NCBI GenBank assembly: GCA_035510555.1
Contig: DATKGX010000004.1
Coordinates: forward strand, 1 to 22,026
Origin: DATKGX01 sp035510555
Lineage (GTDB): Bacteria > Patescibacteriota > Microgenomatia > Levybacterales > UBA12049
Reading direction: 5' to 3'
Length of the DNA stretch: 22,026 nt
Shown in pieces: positions 13,486 to 20,545 of this stretch. The first letter of the stretch is position 1, and each line of letters begins with the position of its first letter. Under the pieces are notes generated by a model, which did not search any database, was not told the origin of the DNA, and worked only from the letters and a program-made list of their open reading frames with translations. The translations under genes were made by a program, and so were the position numbers.

Positions 13486-14073
13486 ATGGCAGCAGAACGT
13501 ATAGTTGCTTTTGGTCGGAATATCGATGTAGTTGTTCCAAGCGAAAAACTAATTCCTGGCATTCGTTTGTATATGGCTGGTCCGGACGGTTTTGCGCAAA
13601 GCACTCAAGAGTTTCACGCAAAGATGTGCGATTTCGTAGCCGAAATGGGCGGTGAGCCGTTGGATCCATGGGAATTAACTCCGGATCTTCAAAATAGAGT
13701 AATTGCCGTTTCAAATATGCCACTGGGTCCGAAAAAAGAACAGGCATGGAAAGAGCTAAACGCAATACTTGGGCAAAATAATAGAAACTCTATCGAAAGG
13801 TCAACGGGTGTAGTTGCCAATCTTGATGGCGTTGACGTTGATAGTGGGACTGCCAGCGAAATTGGATTTGCGTATGGTCACGCTGAGGCGTCGGGTATAA
13901 AAAGACCAATTATTGGTTACCGCGGGGATTTTAGGTTAAGCGCTGATAATATTGGTAGCACTGTTAATCTTCAAGTAGAATACTTTATTCGCGCCAGCGG
14001 AGGAACAATAATAACGGATATTAAAGATTTGCCTAAAGCATTACTTGCGTTCTTCGGAGAAAATGTTGCATAA
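13486..14073 (+). CDS. Nucleoside 2-deoxyribosyltransferase-like protein
   Basis: 195 residues. The family signatures are clear: a Rossmann-like first strand R-L-Y-M-A-G-P-D-G-F (27-36), then A-N-L-D-G-V-D-V-D-S-G-T-A-S-E-I-G-F-A-Y (111-130), whose Glu125 is at the position of the catalytic glutamate, then P-I-I-G-Y-R-G-D-F-R. These enzymes exchange or remove bases from 2'-deoxynucleosides or nucleotides, usually for salvage or pool cleaning. Which activity this one has (transfer, or hydrolysis as in DNPH1-like members) cannot be read from sequence. It lies between dprA and topA, which are commonly adjacent, and carries its own promoter. An inverted pair ACGCGA/TCGCGT (14083-14103) follows it without a U-run. 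Confidence 0.8.
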   Translation: MAAERIVAFGRNIDVVVPSEKLIPGIRLYMAGPDGFAQSTQEFHAKMCDFVAEMGGEPLDPWELTPDLQNRVIAVSNMPLGPKKEQAWKELNAILGQNNRNSIERSTGVVANLDGVDVDSGTASEIGFAYGHAEASGIKRPIIGYRGDFRLSADNIGSTVNLQVEYFIRASGGTIITDIKDLPKALLAFFGENVA

Positions 14074-14116
14074 AAGCTTTATACGCGATTTTTAGAGTCG
14101 CGTGGAGTATTGCCTC

Positions 14117-14147
14117 TTGACAGCTACTGTATAATTTAGACTACAAT
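14117..14147 (+). promoter_or_regulatory. Possible topA promoter
   Basis: A perfect TTGACA (14117-14122) is followed by TACAAT (14142-14147) at a long 19-bp spacing. A perfect TATAAT at 14130-14135 is too close to that -35 and has no good -35 of its own. Either could give a short leader ahead of ATG 14165. Confidence 0.4.
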
Positions 14148-14164
14148 TTTGGGATACTATTATT

Positions 14165-16435
14165 ATGAAGACGTTAGTTGTTGTTGAATCACCGACCAAA
14201 GCCAAAACAATCGGCCGTTTTTTAGGAGATGGTTATGAAATTGTTGCCTCGATGGGCCATATTATGGATTTGCCAAAATCCACTTTGGGTATTGACGTTG
14301 AAAAAAACTTTGCGCCTGATTACCAAATGATGGCGGATAAGAAAAAAGTTATAGCTGAACTTAAATCAGCCGCAAAAACCGCTGACAAGATAATTTTAGC
14401 GACTGATCCTGACCGTGAAGGAGAAGCAATCGCCGCGCACATCAAAGAACTACTAGCTCAAAAATCAAAAGTTAAAAGTCAAAGCTTTAAGCGGATCGCC
14501 TTTCATGAAATTACCAAAGAAGCAATCGAGGAGGCGCTGAAATCACCGCGGGCGATTGATGAAAATTTAGTTGACGCGCAAACCGCCCGGAGAGTGCTAG
14601 ATAGGCTAGTGGGTTATAAATTATCGCCAATTCTATGGCGGAAAGTGCGGCGGGGTTTGTCGGCCGGCCGCGTCCAGTCGGTGGCTTTGCGGTTGATTGT
14701 GGAGAGAGAAAGGGAAATCGAGAAGTTTAAAAAAGAAAACTATTGGACAATAGCTGTAAATCTCTCACGGGGTTCCATCAGTCGGCAATCGCACGTTGCA
14801 GATGACGCTCGCCAGACTTCAGTCCAAAGTTCAGAACAGCCACGCTCGCTAAACGAAAGCCTTTCTTCAAATTCGGCGAACAAAGATGCGACGGCTTTCA
14901 ATTCATCCGCAAGTGAATTGCCTCCTTCCGGAACCCAGTTTGAGTTAATTGAAATCAATGGTCAAAAAATTGAAGTCAGTGAAAAACTCAAGCTTTATGA
15001 CGGGGAATATACTTTTGCCAAAACCAGCATTGATACAGAGGAAAAGGCTAAAGCAATAGAAGTAGATTTAAAGACAAAAGAGTTTAAAGTTTCCGATGTC
15101 ACAAAAAAAGAAATGCGCCGCAGCCCGCCGCCGCCATACACTACCTCAACGCTGCAGCAGGACGCGGCCAGAAGAATGGGGATGTCCGGAAAAAGGACGA
15201 TGAGTTTGGCACAAAAACTGTACGAGGAAGGTTTTATAACTTACCACAGAACCGATTCGGTGGCGATGGCATCTTCGGCGGTTTCATCAATCAGAAATTA
15301 TGTCGAAAAAGAATACGGCGCAAAATACATCCCCGTTGCCCCAAGGCTTTACAAAGCAAAGCAAAAACTGGCGCAGGAAGCGCATGAGGCAATTAGGCCA
15401 ACCAATGTTAGCGCTCAAGCTTCAGCTATCAATGACAAGCTGGGAGCGCAATATGCCAAGCTGTACGAGATAATCTGGAGAAGAGCGGTCAGCACGCAAA
15501 TGGAGGATGCGATAACGGAGTCAACAGTGGTGCTTGTCACAACTGCTAACGAACAACAACTAACTCCTAACAATTCAAAAGTCAGTAGTCAGAAGCCAGA
15601 AGTTAGCAGCTATTTATTGAAAGCTAACGGTTCGGTGTTGGTGTTTGACGGATTCCTCAAGGTTAACCCGTTTGCCCTAAATGACAATAAATTGCCGGAT
15701 TTTACGGCCGGCGAAAACTTGGATTATGTAAACTCATTATCAGAAGCACACGTTACTATGCCGCCACCCCGCTATAACGACGCCTCAATCATCAAAGCTT
15801 TAGAAGAAGAGGGGATTGGCAGACCTTCAACTTACGCCACAATTATTTCAACCATTGAGAGCAGGCAATATATCGAAAGAAACGAAGGAAAGTTTTTGCC
15901 AACCAGCGTTGGGTTTGCCGTCAACGATTTTTTGGTGACAAATTTTTCCACGATTGACGATATTCCGTTTACCGCCCAGATGGAAGATGAACTGGACGAA
16001 ATTGCCAACGGTAAAAAGAAGTGGTCACCGGTAATTAAGCAGTTTTACGATCCGTTTGAAAAGACTTTGGAAAAGGTGGGAGAGGCGGCAAGAGTAAAAA
16101 TTGAAGTTGAAAAAACCAGCGAGATTTGTCCTTTGGACGGCGGGCATTTAATAATTAGAATTGGGCGGTTTGGAAAATTTATGGCTTGCGAGAATTTTCC
16201 GGAGTGTAAATTTACAAAAGCTTTCTCCCAAGATACTGGTTTAATTTGCCCTAAAGATGGAGGAAAAATTGTGTTCAAAAAGACTAAAAAAGGCCGCCGC
16301 TTTTATGGATGTTCAAATTACCCAAAATGCGATTTTGCCAGTTGGAAAATAGAAGATATCAAGAATCCAAAAGGAGGAAGTACAAAAGAGTCGTTAGCTA
16401 AAAAAGAAGAAGCCCGCGCAAAAGTTACTGAGTAA
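14165..16435 (+). CDS. topA: DNA topoisomerase I (type IA)
   Basis: 756 residues; relaxes negative supercoils by single-strand passage. The Toprim domain opens V-V-E-S-P-T-K-A-K-T-I and carries D-P-D-R-E-G-E-A. The catalytic tyrosine is Tyr360 in F-I-T-Y-H-R-T-D-S. Further core motifs are G-L-S-A-G-R-V-Q-S and E-E-G-I-G-R-P-S-T-Y-A. Two C-terminal zinc ribbons follow (C-P-L-D-G-G ... C-E-N-F-P-E-C and C-P-K-D-G-G ... C-S-N-Y-P-K-C). Three repeat-like insertions interrupt the protein: residues 98-107, a Ser-rich block at 201-258, and about 460-482. The stop region overlaps the convergent minus-strand gene by 11 bp. Confidence 0.95.
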   Translation: MKTLVVVESPTKAKTIGRFLGDGYEIVASMGHIMDLPKSTLGIDVEKNFAPDYQMMADKKKVIAELKSAAKTADKIILATDPDREGEAIAAHIKELLAQKSKVKSQSFKRIAFHEITKEAIEEALKSPRAIDENLVDAQTARRVLDRLVGYKLSPILWRKVRRGLSAGRVQSVALRLIVEREREIEKFKKENYWTIAVNLSRGSISRQSHVADDARQTSVQSSEQPRSLNESLSSNSANKDATAFNSSASELPPSGTQFELIEINGQKIEVSEKLKLYDGEYTFAKTSIDTEEKAKAIEVDLKTKEFKVSDVTKKEMRRSPPPPYTTSTLQQDAARRMGMSGKRTMSLAQKLYEEGFITYHRTDSVAMASSAVSSIRNYVEKEYGAKYIPVAPRLYKAKQKLAQEAHEAIRPTNVSAQASAINDKLGAQYAKLYEIIWRRAVSTQMEDAITESTVVLVTTANEQQLTPNNSKVSSQKPEVSSYLLKANGSVLVFDGFLKVNPFALNDNKLPDFTAGENLDYVNSLSEAHVTMPPPRYNDASIIKALEEEGIGRPSTYATIISTIESRQYIERNEGKFLPTSVGFAVNDFLVTNFSTIDDIPFTAQMEDELDEIANGKKKWSPVIKQFYDPFEKTLEKVGEAARVKIEVEKTSEICPLDGGHLIIRIGRFGKFMACENFPECKFTKAFSQDTGLICPKDGGKIVFKKTKKGRRFYGCSNYPKCDFASWKIEDIKNPKGGSTKESLAKKEEARAKVTE
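14458..14485. repeat. Heptad array inside topA (Toprim region)
   Basis: Four units of consensus TCAAAAG (TCAAAAA, TCAAAAG, TTAAAAG, TCAAAGC), encoding Q-K-S-K-V-K-S-Q-S between the D-P-D-R-E-G-E-A helix and the next strand. Confidence 0.8.
14765..14938 (+). other. Ser-rich insertion within topA
   Basis: 58 codons (residues 201-258) separating Y-W-T-I-A-V-N-L from F-E-L-I-E-I-N-G, which are close together in other type IA enzymes. The peptide is low complexity (Ser, Asn, Ala, Gln), polar and likely disordered. The DNA shows no clear 7-bp period. An inverted pair CAATTCA/TGAATTG (14899-14920) lies near its end. The frame is intact. Confidence 0.6.
15543..15609. repeat. 67-bp heptad element with inverted ends inside topA
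   Basis: CTGCTAAC (15543-15550) and its exact reverse complement GTTAGCAG (15602-15609) bound the element. From 15561 it runs in 7-bp register for seven units (such as TAACTCC, TCAGTAG, TCAGAAG, CCAGAAG, TTAGCAG). It encodes about residues 460-482 without a stop. Confidence 0.8.
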
Positions 16436-17624
16436 AATTAAAAGTGGAAAGAAAATTTTCCAATCCACTTTCAACCTCCTCTTCGGAAAGAGGCGGCGTA
16501 ATACCAGATTGCGCTTCAATAAAAATACTGTAATTATTGTGGGATAAATAAGCCTTAGGGCCCCCAGCCCCTGATATACCCACTAACCCGTTTATTATTG
16601 TAACTTTATTCCCGTTAATTGTTTTTTCTGCAAAAGTTACATTTTTTAGGGGAGGGTCGTTAATATTTCCTGCAGCGTCAAGGTTATGCGGGTTAAAATA
16701 TTTTAAAATAAAATCTTTGGCAGAGATTCCGCCGGTATTTTCAATCACTCTTATATCCGCGCTAAATGAATTTTGGTCACTAATGGTAATTGGATTAATC
16801 ATTTCTTGAGCATAGTAACGGCTAGAGATATTATTTCTCACCTGCCAATTTTGCGGATGTTTAAATGAAAACCCATATTGAGCATTGGTGTATGTTATTA
16901 AGTTTACTGTTTCACCGGTTTGGGTGTTTTGATCAGTGAATTTAAATGTCGATAGCATTTTGATAACAATCTGTCTCATTTCATCAATGCTTTCTTGACT
17001 TACTGCCGGAATTACATTGCCGTTTTTATCAAATAATCCCATGCCCTTGTTAGACATAAAATGATATTGAATTGTTTTACTCCCATTCTCTGTAGAAATA
17101 AGGTAGAAGAAATCTTGCTCAAAATTCTTATCTGGAGTATCAATGCTAACCTTTGAGGCCGGGAAACCATTTATTTTTAATTCCCCGGTTTTGGTATCGT
17201 TACTCGTTAATGAAATAAAAACTTCCGGGCCAAATCCGTCAGGCGTGTTAAGATTATTCTGACCAGCTACGTAGAACCTGTTCGAATAATATGAGACTTT
17301 GTCGGAAGGATATCTAATGGTCCAACCCTCTTCCTTGTTTTCATAAGTTCTCCAACTTGCTGTCTCCGAAGCTGTAAGCGTGGGCAATTTAACTTCTTCA
17401 ATAGGAGTTGGCGTAGGAGTTTTTATTGTAGTAACAGATGGTTTGGGGTGGATGCCTAATTTCTCAAGCAATAAATACCCGCCGAAAGGCACTGCCAAAA
17501 CTAAAAGCAGTAAAATAATCAAAGCTGCTATTTTTAACTTCGGAAGCTGCTTTTTGGGCTCAATTTTCTGTTCAGTCGGCTGAATAGGTTCAGGCGCTGG
17601 CTGTATGGGTTTATTTGGTTCCAT
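16425..17624 (-). CDS. Membrane-anchored protein with two PsbP-like domains
   Basis: 399 residues. A Pro/Gln-rich cytosolic N-terminus (1-30) is followed by one hydrophobic helix (31-53) and a Thr/Pro linker (P-T-P-T-P, about 69-75). Two similar extracytoplasmic modules follow, each opening with the pattern seen in PsbP/Mog1-like folds: E-G-W-T-I-R-Y-P-S near 100 and Y-G-F-S-F-K-H-P-Q-N-W near 250. No catalytic motif is visible. Such anchored proteins are common in CPR genomes and their role is unknown. It starts 35 nt after the co-oriented membrane gene at 17660, so the two are probably co-transcribed. Its last codons overlap the topA end by 11 bp. Confidence 0.75.
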   Translation of the reverse strand: MEPNKPIQPAPEPIQPTEQKIEPKKQLPKLKIAALIILLLLVLAVPFGGYLLLEKLGIHPKPSVTTIKTPTPTPIEEVKLPTLTASETASWRTYENKEEGWTIRYPSDKVSYYSNRFYVAGQNNLNTPDGFGPEVFISLTSNDTKTGELKINGFPASKVSIDTPDKNFEQDFFYLISTENGSKTIQYHFMSNKGMGLFDKNGNVIPAVSQESIDEMRQIVIKMLSTFKFTDQNTQTGETVNLITYTNAQYGFSFKHPQNWQVRNNISSRYYAQEMINPITISDQNSFSADIRVIENTGGISAKDFILKYFNPHNLDAAGNINDPPLKNVTFAEKTINGNKVTIINGLVGISGAGGPKAYLSHNNYSIFIEAQSGITPPLSEEEVESGLENFLSTFNFTQ

Positions 17625-17659
17625 AAAATAATTCTTTCAGAAAAAACTCAGGCCGTCAA

Positions 17660-18109
17660 TTAGAAAATCCTGACCAAAAAGATTAGGGCGACAATAACCA
17701 CTGCTTGATTTACAAATCCCCATGGTAGACCTTTTTCAGTATCGAATTTCTTTCCCAAGTCATAACTCCATTTAAAGGGTGGAATATTCCATCCCAAGAA
17801 CAAGTACGGAGCAGTTATCCAATCTGGTAATTGAGCCACGATAATTATTAGAATAGCGTATAGAGGATTGGTGGAAGGGAAAAATAAAGCAATTAATGCT
17901 CCTGACAAAACGAATCCTAGTAAAAGATCAACTACACTTTCGATAGTAAATCTAGTTTTACTTTTTCTGTCTCTGTTAGTGGCTGTGTCCCAATGCGGGA
18001 CAGTATCTGCTAAGTAATGAGAGGCGAAAGCAATCGGGATGGCAAGAGCGGGGTTACCAATTTTGGCAGCGATTATTGTTCCAATTAAGGCGTGTCCGGT
18101 TGCAGTCAT
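17660..18109 (-). CDS. YdjM/DUF457-like membrane protein
   Basis: 149 residues with about three to four membrane helices. The N-terminal T-A-T-G-H-A-L-I-G (2-10) and S-H-Y-L-A-D-T-V-P-H-W-D (30-41) carry the conserved His and Asp of the DUF457 / YdjM family, annotated as predicted membrane-bound metal-dependent hydrolases (some act on phospholipids). The Q-L-P-D-W segment in the later half repeats the P-D-W/P-H-W theme. The substrate is unknown. A perfect TATAAT ends 7 nt before ATG, implying a leaderless transcript that would also carry the PsbP-like gene downstream. Confidence 0.72.
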   Translation of the reverse strand: MTATGHALIGTIIAAKIGNPALAIPIAFASHYLADTVPHWDTATNRDRKSKTRFTIESVVDLLLGFVLSGALIALFFPSTNPLYAILIIIVAQLPDWITAPYLFLGWNIPPFKWSYDLGKKFDTEKGLPWGFVNQAVVIVALIFLVRIF

Positions 18110-18116
18110 GTATTTT

Positions 18117-18147
18117 ATTATAGTTCACAATTGGTGAGTTATGTCAA
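18117..18147 (-). promoter_or_regulatory. Promoter of the DUF457-like gene
   Basis: Minus-strand TTGACA (18147-18142) and TATAAT (18122-18117), both perfect but 19 bp apart; 7 nt from -10 to ATG. The long spacer may mean activator-dependent or weak use. Confidence 0.6.
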
Positions 18148-18311
18148 GGATTTCGGGGTCCTGTCGCCGATTTCCCTCCCGCCAGTGCTCGTTCACGATT
18201 CACTGACTACGCGCTGTCGGAAACCCTTCCATCGGCACCACCCCTTTTACGCTTTGCGCATTCGGCTGCGTATTGGCAAATTGGGAATTGGGATTTGATT
18301 AGAAATTTTAC
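18148..18311. other. GC-rich intergenic segment, ending in a short heptad run
   Basis: 164 bp without a credible gene. Positions 18150-18275 are visibly richer in G+C than their neighbours and contain short internal similarities (CTGTCGCCGATTTCCC and CTGTCGGAAACCC) and a small inverted pair CAGTG/CACTG. From 18276 three 7-bp units follow (GCAAATT, GGGAATT, GGGATTT). It lies between the stop of the 525-residue gene and the promoter of the DUF457-like gene. It may be an interspersed element or an untranslated structured RNA; neither is shown. Confidence 0.45.
18276..18296. repeat. Short heptad run
   Basis: Three units GCAAATT, GGGAATT and GGGATTT in register, 15 bp beyond the stop of the 525-residue gene. 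Confidence 0.55.
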
Positions 18312-19889
18312 TTATTCCAACTCTTCTCTTTTATTCGCCAGGAATAAAAACCACTGTTCGAAAAAGCCGAATAGGCCTTTAAATGGGGCTTCGATTAAAA
18401 AATCAATAATCAGCAAGATAAAATTGATTTGCGTAAAGCCCTCGGTCAGCCTGCGGCCGACACGCACAATCGGTACAAAGAAAAAGTCAAAAAGCGGGCC
18501 AAACAAGCTGGTTTTGGAAATAACAGAATAAATGTTGGCGGTTTGATAAATCCGGTAGGCCAGAAAAGAGATAATCGCTATAAAGAATAGGAAAATAATC
18601 TGACTTAAAGGATTAAAATGCAGTAGCGTTAGTCCCCAAACAATTAGTCCGAAAACCAAGCCAATACTCAAAAGCCAAAGAATTGAAAAAACATAATCTT
18701 TAACCGCATGTCCGCTGTCTTTTTTAAGTTTTATCCTTAAAGTCGGAATTATTTTGGGATTGTCAGTAAACAAGAGCTCGCGGATATCCAAATAAATAAG
18801 GTTAGAATTCTGGGCATTTGGCGTTTTAATCAATAAGCCTGAAGCGACCATCAAAAACGGCGGAACGATGGTATTAAGCCCAATCGACGCCCACTGAATC
18901 TGTCCGTATAAAAGTCTTTCAAAAGTGCCTTCAACAAAAAGCGCCACAAAAGCCTTGGTAAAAAGAATAAAGACAAAGCTGCGGATAATGGCGGTCCTGA
19001 TTTTCTTGCCGATGTTTTTATAACGCATCTGACAAATCGCAATAATTCTTTCTTTAAATTTCTCCGGCTCCTTAACGAGGGTTTTAATGGCTGTATGCTC
19101 CCGAAGCATTAGATCGTAAAGGATTAAAAACGGCGGAGTTTTTTTCTTAATGTGATTAAAAATCCGATCTTTCCTGGGGTAATGTAATTCGTACTCAATT
19201 TCTTTGTAGCCATTACTAAAACCGGACGCCACTTGGCTGAAATTTCCATCCGTTAGTCGGCCGAAGAGCTGCGTCCATAGCCGGTATCTTAAAAAGGCCA
19301 AATCATCGTGGGCAAAATTCTTGCGGACGGCAATAAACACCTGCACGTCTTTGGTTTGCGCCGAATCATCGACAATTTCAACCGAGTCTTTAAGAATCTG
19401 AAACATAAAATTGCACAGTGCTTCTTTTTCAAAATGCGGCAAGAGGATGGTATCGATTTCGCAGGACAACAGCTGGACGATGTAGCTATAAATATCAACT
19501 TTTGGCAATAGTTTTTTAGCCAGAATTTCATTTTTTAATTTTAAATAAAGAGTAATTGAAGTAGCGACTTTAATGACAATTGACTCGGGGACGGTAGCAT
19601 CGGCGAAATAGCCTGCCCAAATCAGTTCGCGGACTAGATCCTGCGCAATGGAGTTTGGCGCCGCGTCCAAAAATAACATTCGCTTTAAGGTCCTTTCAAT
19701 GGTGCGTCTTAAAATTGTTTCTTCGCCGCCGTAGTCCATGGCGGTTCGTAGTTTCTCGTAATAGGAGACAACTTTGGAAACAAGAATATTGACGGAAATT
19801 TTGTTGCCGGTGTCGAAGGTAGCTTTCGGTTCGAAGGCCTTAATTAAAGCGGTGGCCAGTTTTGAAAAAGAATCGGAATCTGAAGACAT
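18312..19889 (-). CDS. Large membrane protein of unknown function
   Basis: 525 residues, not recognised as a named family. The N-terminal 290 residues are soluble and mostly helical. The C-terminal part holds about four to five hydrophobic segments (roughly 300-322, 333-352, 395-420, 425-448 and near 490-515). There is no signal peptide, so the long N-terminal domain is probably cytosolic. No nucleotide-binding, protease or transferase motif is visible. It may belong to a CPR-restricted conserved family, as such proteins usually lack names. A perfect TATAAT ends 6 nt before ATG, implying a leaderless mRNA. It is divergent from trmH across an 8-bp-period array. Confidence 0.8.
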   Translation of the reverse strand: MSSDSDSFSKLATALIKAFEPKATFDTGNKISVNILVSKVVSYYEKLRTAMDYGGEETILRRTIERTLKRMLFLDAAPNSIAQDLVRELIWAGYFADATVPESIVIKVATSITLYLKLKNEILAKKLLPKVDIYSYIVQLLSCEIDTILLPHFEKEALCNFMFQILKDSVEIVDDSAQTKDVQVFIAVRKNFAHDDLAFLRYRLWTQLFGRLTDGNFSQVASGFSNGYKEIEYELHYPRKDRIFNHIKKKTPPFLILYDLMLREHTAIKTLVKEPEKFKERIIAICQMRYKNIGKKIRTAIIRSFVFILFTKAFVALFVEGTFERLLYGQIQWASIGLNTIVPPFLMVASGLLIKTPNAQNSNLIYLDIRELLFTDNPKIIPTLRIKLKKDSGHAVKDYVFSILWLLSIGLVFGLIVWGLTLLHFNPLSQIIFLFFIAIISFLAYRIYQTANIYSVISKTSLFGPLFDFFFVPIVRVGRRLTEGFTQINFILLIIDFLIEAPFKGLFGFFEQWFLFLANKREELE

Positions 19890-19895
19890 GGCGGT

Positions 19896-19901
19896 ATTAT
19901 A
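19896..19901 (-). promoter_or_regulatory. -10 element of the 525-residue gene
   Basis: Minus-strand TATAAT (19901-19896), 6 nt before ATG. The best -35 at 17 bp (TAGCAA, 19924-19919) is poor and lies inside the octad array. Confidence 0.55.
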
Positions 19902-19909
19902 ACGAAATA

Positions 19910-19989
19910 ATTGCTAGATTGCTATATTGCTCGATTGCTCCATTTTTAAAGTAATTCAACAATTGAACAATGAAACAATTTAACAATGT
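19910..19989. repeat. 8-bp-period array between divergent genes
   Basis: Ten units in 8-bp register. The left four follow ATTGCTNN (ATTGCTAG, ATTGCTAT, ATTGCTCG, ATTGCTCC), two are degenerate, and the right four follow AACAATNN (AACAATTG, AACAATGA, AACAATTT, AACAATGT). The ATTG core of the left half is the inverse of the CAAT core of the right half, so the array is an inverted repeat overall. It fills the space between two divergent promoters. Confidence 0.8.
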
Positions 19990-20007
19990 TGAATATTTTA
20001 GTATAAT
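19979..20007 (+). promoter_or_regulatory. Promoter of trmH-like gene
   Basis: Perfect TATAAT (20002-20007), 7 nt before ATG 20015. A weak -35 TTTAAC (19979-19984), 17 bp upstream, is part of the octad array. Confidence 0.6.
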
Positions 20008-20014
20008 ATCAAAC

Positions 20015-20545
20015 ATGATTAAGTTAAAAGCGGCGCAGTTAAGAACAAGTCAGCCGTCAAAAGAGGATTTAAAGAAGATTAAAAGAAGGGATATTTATTT
20101 TATTCTTGATAATATTTTAGATACTTATAACACCGGCGGCATTTTCCGACTTGGGGACGCGTTGGGAGTCAAGAAAATATTTCTCTGCGGAGTAACCGAA
20201 ACGCCACCCAACACGCGGATTAAAAAAGCTTCGATTAATACGACCGAATGGGTTCAATGGCAATATTTTAGCTCTGCAAAAGAAGCGATTAAAGATTTAA
20301 GATTAAAGATTAAAGATATCAAGATTATTGCGGTGGAACAGAGTTCAGATAGCGTTCTATATGACAAAATTGATTATAAATTACCAATCGCTTTTGTGGT
20401 GGGAAACGAGACCGACGGATGTTCAAAAGAAACATTGAAGGCTTGTGACGAAATCGCCGAAATTCCGATGTGGGGCATCAACACTTCGTTAAACGTGATA
20501 ATATCATTAGGCATAGTTTCATACCACGCTCTCAGAAATTTATAA
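20015..20545 (+). CDS. SpoU/TrmH family RNA 2'-O-methyltransferase
   Basis: 176 residues beginning M-I-K-L-K-A-A-Q-L-R. An in-frame ATG at 19970 exists, but it falls in the repeat array and upstream of the -10, so 20015 is preferred. The SPOUT motifs are visible: Y-N-T-G-G-I-F-R (38-45, Asn39 and Arg45), V-V-G-N-E-T-D-G (128-135) and the knot segment I-P-M-W-G-I-N-T-S-L-N-V (150-161). Family members methylate a ribose 2'-OH in tRNA or rRNA with SAM; the target position is not deducible. A heptad array encodes part of residues 91-103 (I-K-D-L-R-L-K-I-K-D). Its stop abuts the next gene's ATG, so the pair is an operon. Confidence 0.9.
   Translation: MIKLKAAQLRTSQPSKEDLKKIKRRDIYFILDNILDTYNTGGIFRLGDALGVKKIFLCGVTETPPNTRIKKASINTTEWVQWQYFSSAKEAIKDLRLKIKDIKIIAVEQSSDSVLYDKIDYKLPIAFVVGNETDGCSKETLKACDEIAEIPMWGINTSLNVIISLGIVSYHALRNL
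20287..20321. repeat. Heptad array inside the trmH-like gene
   Basis: Units GATTAAA, GATTTAA, GATTAAA, GATTAAA, then GATATCA in 7-bp register, encoding a charged helix-loop between two strands of the methyltransferase fold. Confidence 0.85.

Noticed and set aside
14083..14103. ACGCGA/TCGCGT inverted pair as a terminator after the deoxyribosyltransferase-like gene
   Set aside because: Only 6 bp, a 9-nt loop and no following U-run.
16441..16471. AAAGTGGA/TCCACTTT inverted repeat just after topA as a terminator
   Set aside because: It lies inside the coding region of the convergent gene, the loop is long, and no U-run follows.
18092..18298. Plus-strand open frame of 68 codons across the GC-rich spacer
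   Set aside because: It begins inside the DUF457-like gene, has no promoter or start context, and its translation looks random.
19970..20014. Earlier in-frame ATG for the trmH-like gene
   Set aside because: The extra 15 codons lie in the octad array and upstream of the -10, and conserved family sequence begins after 20015.
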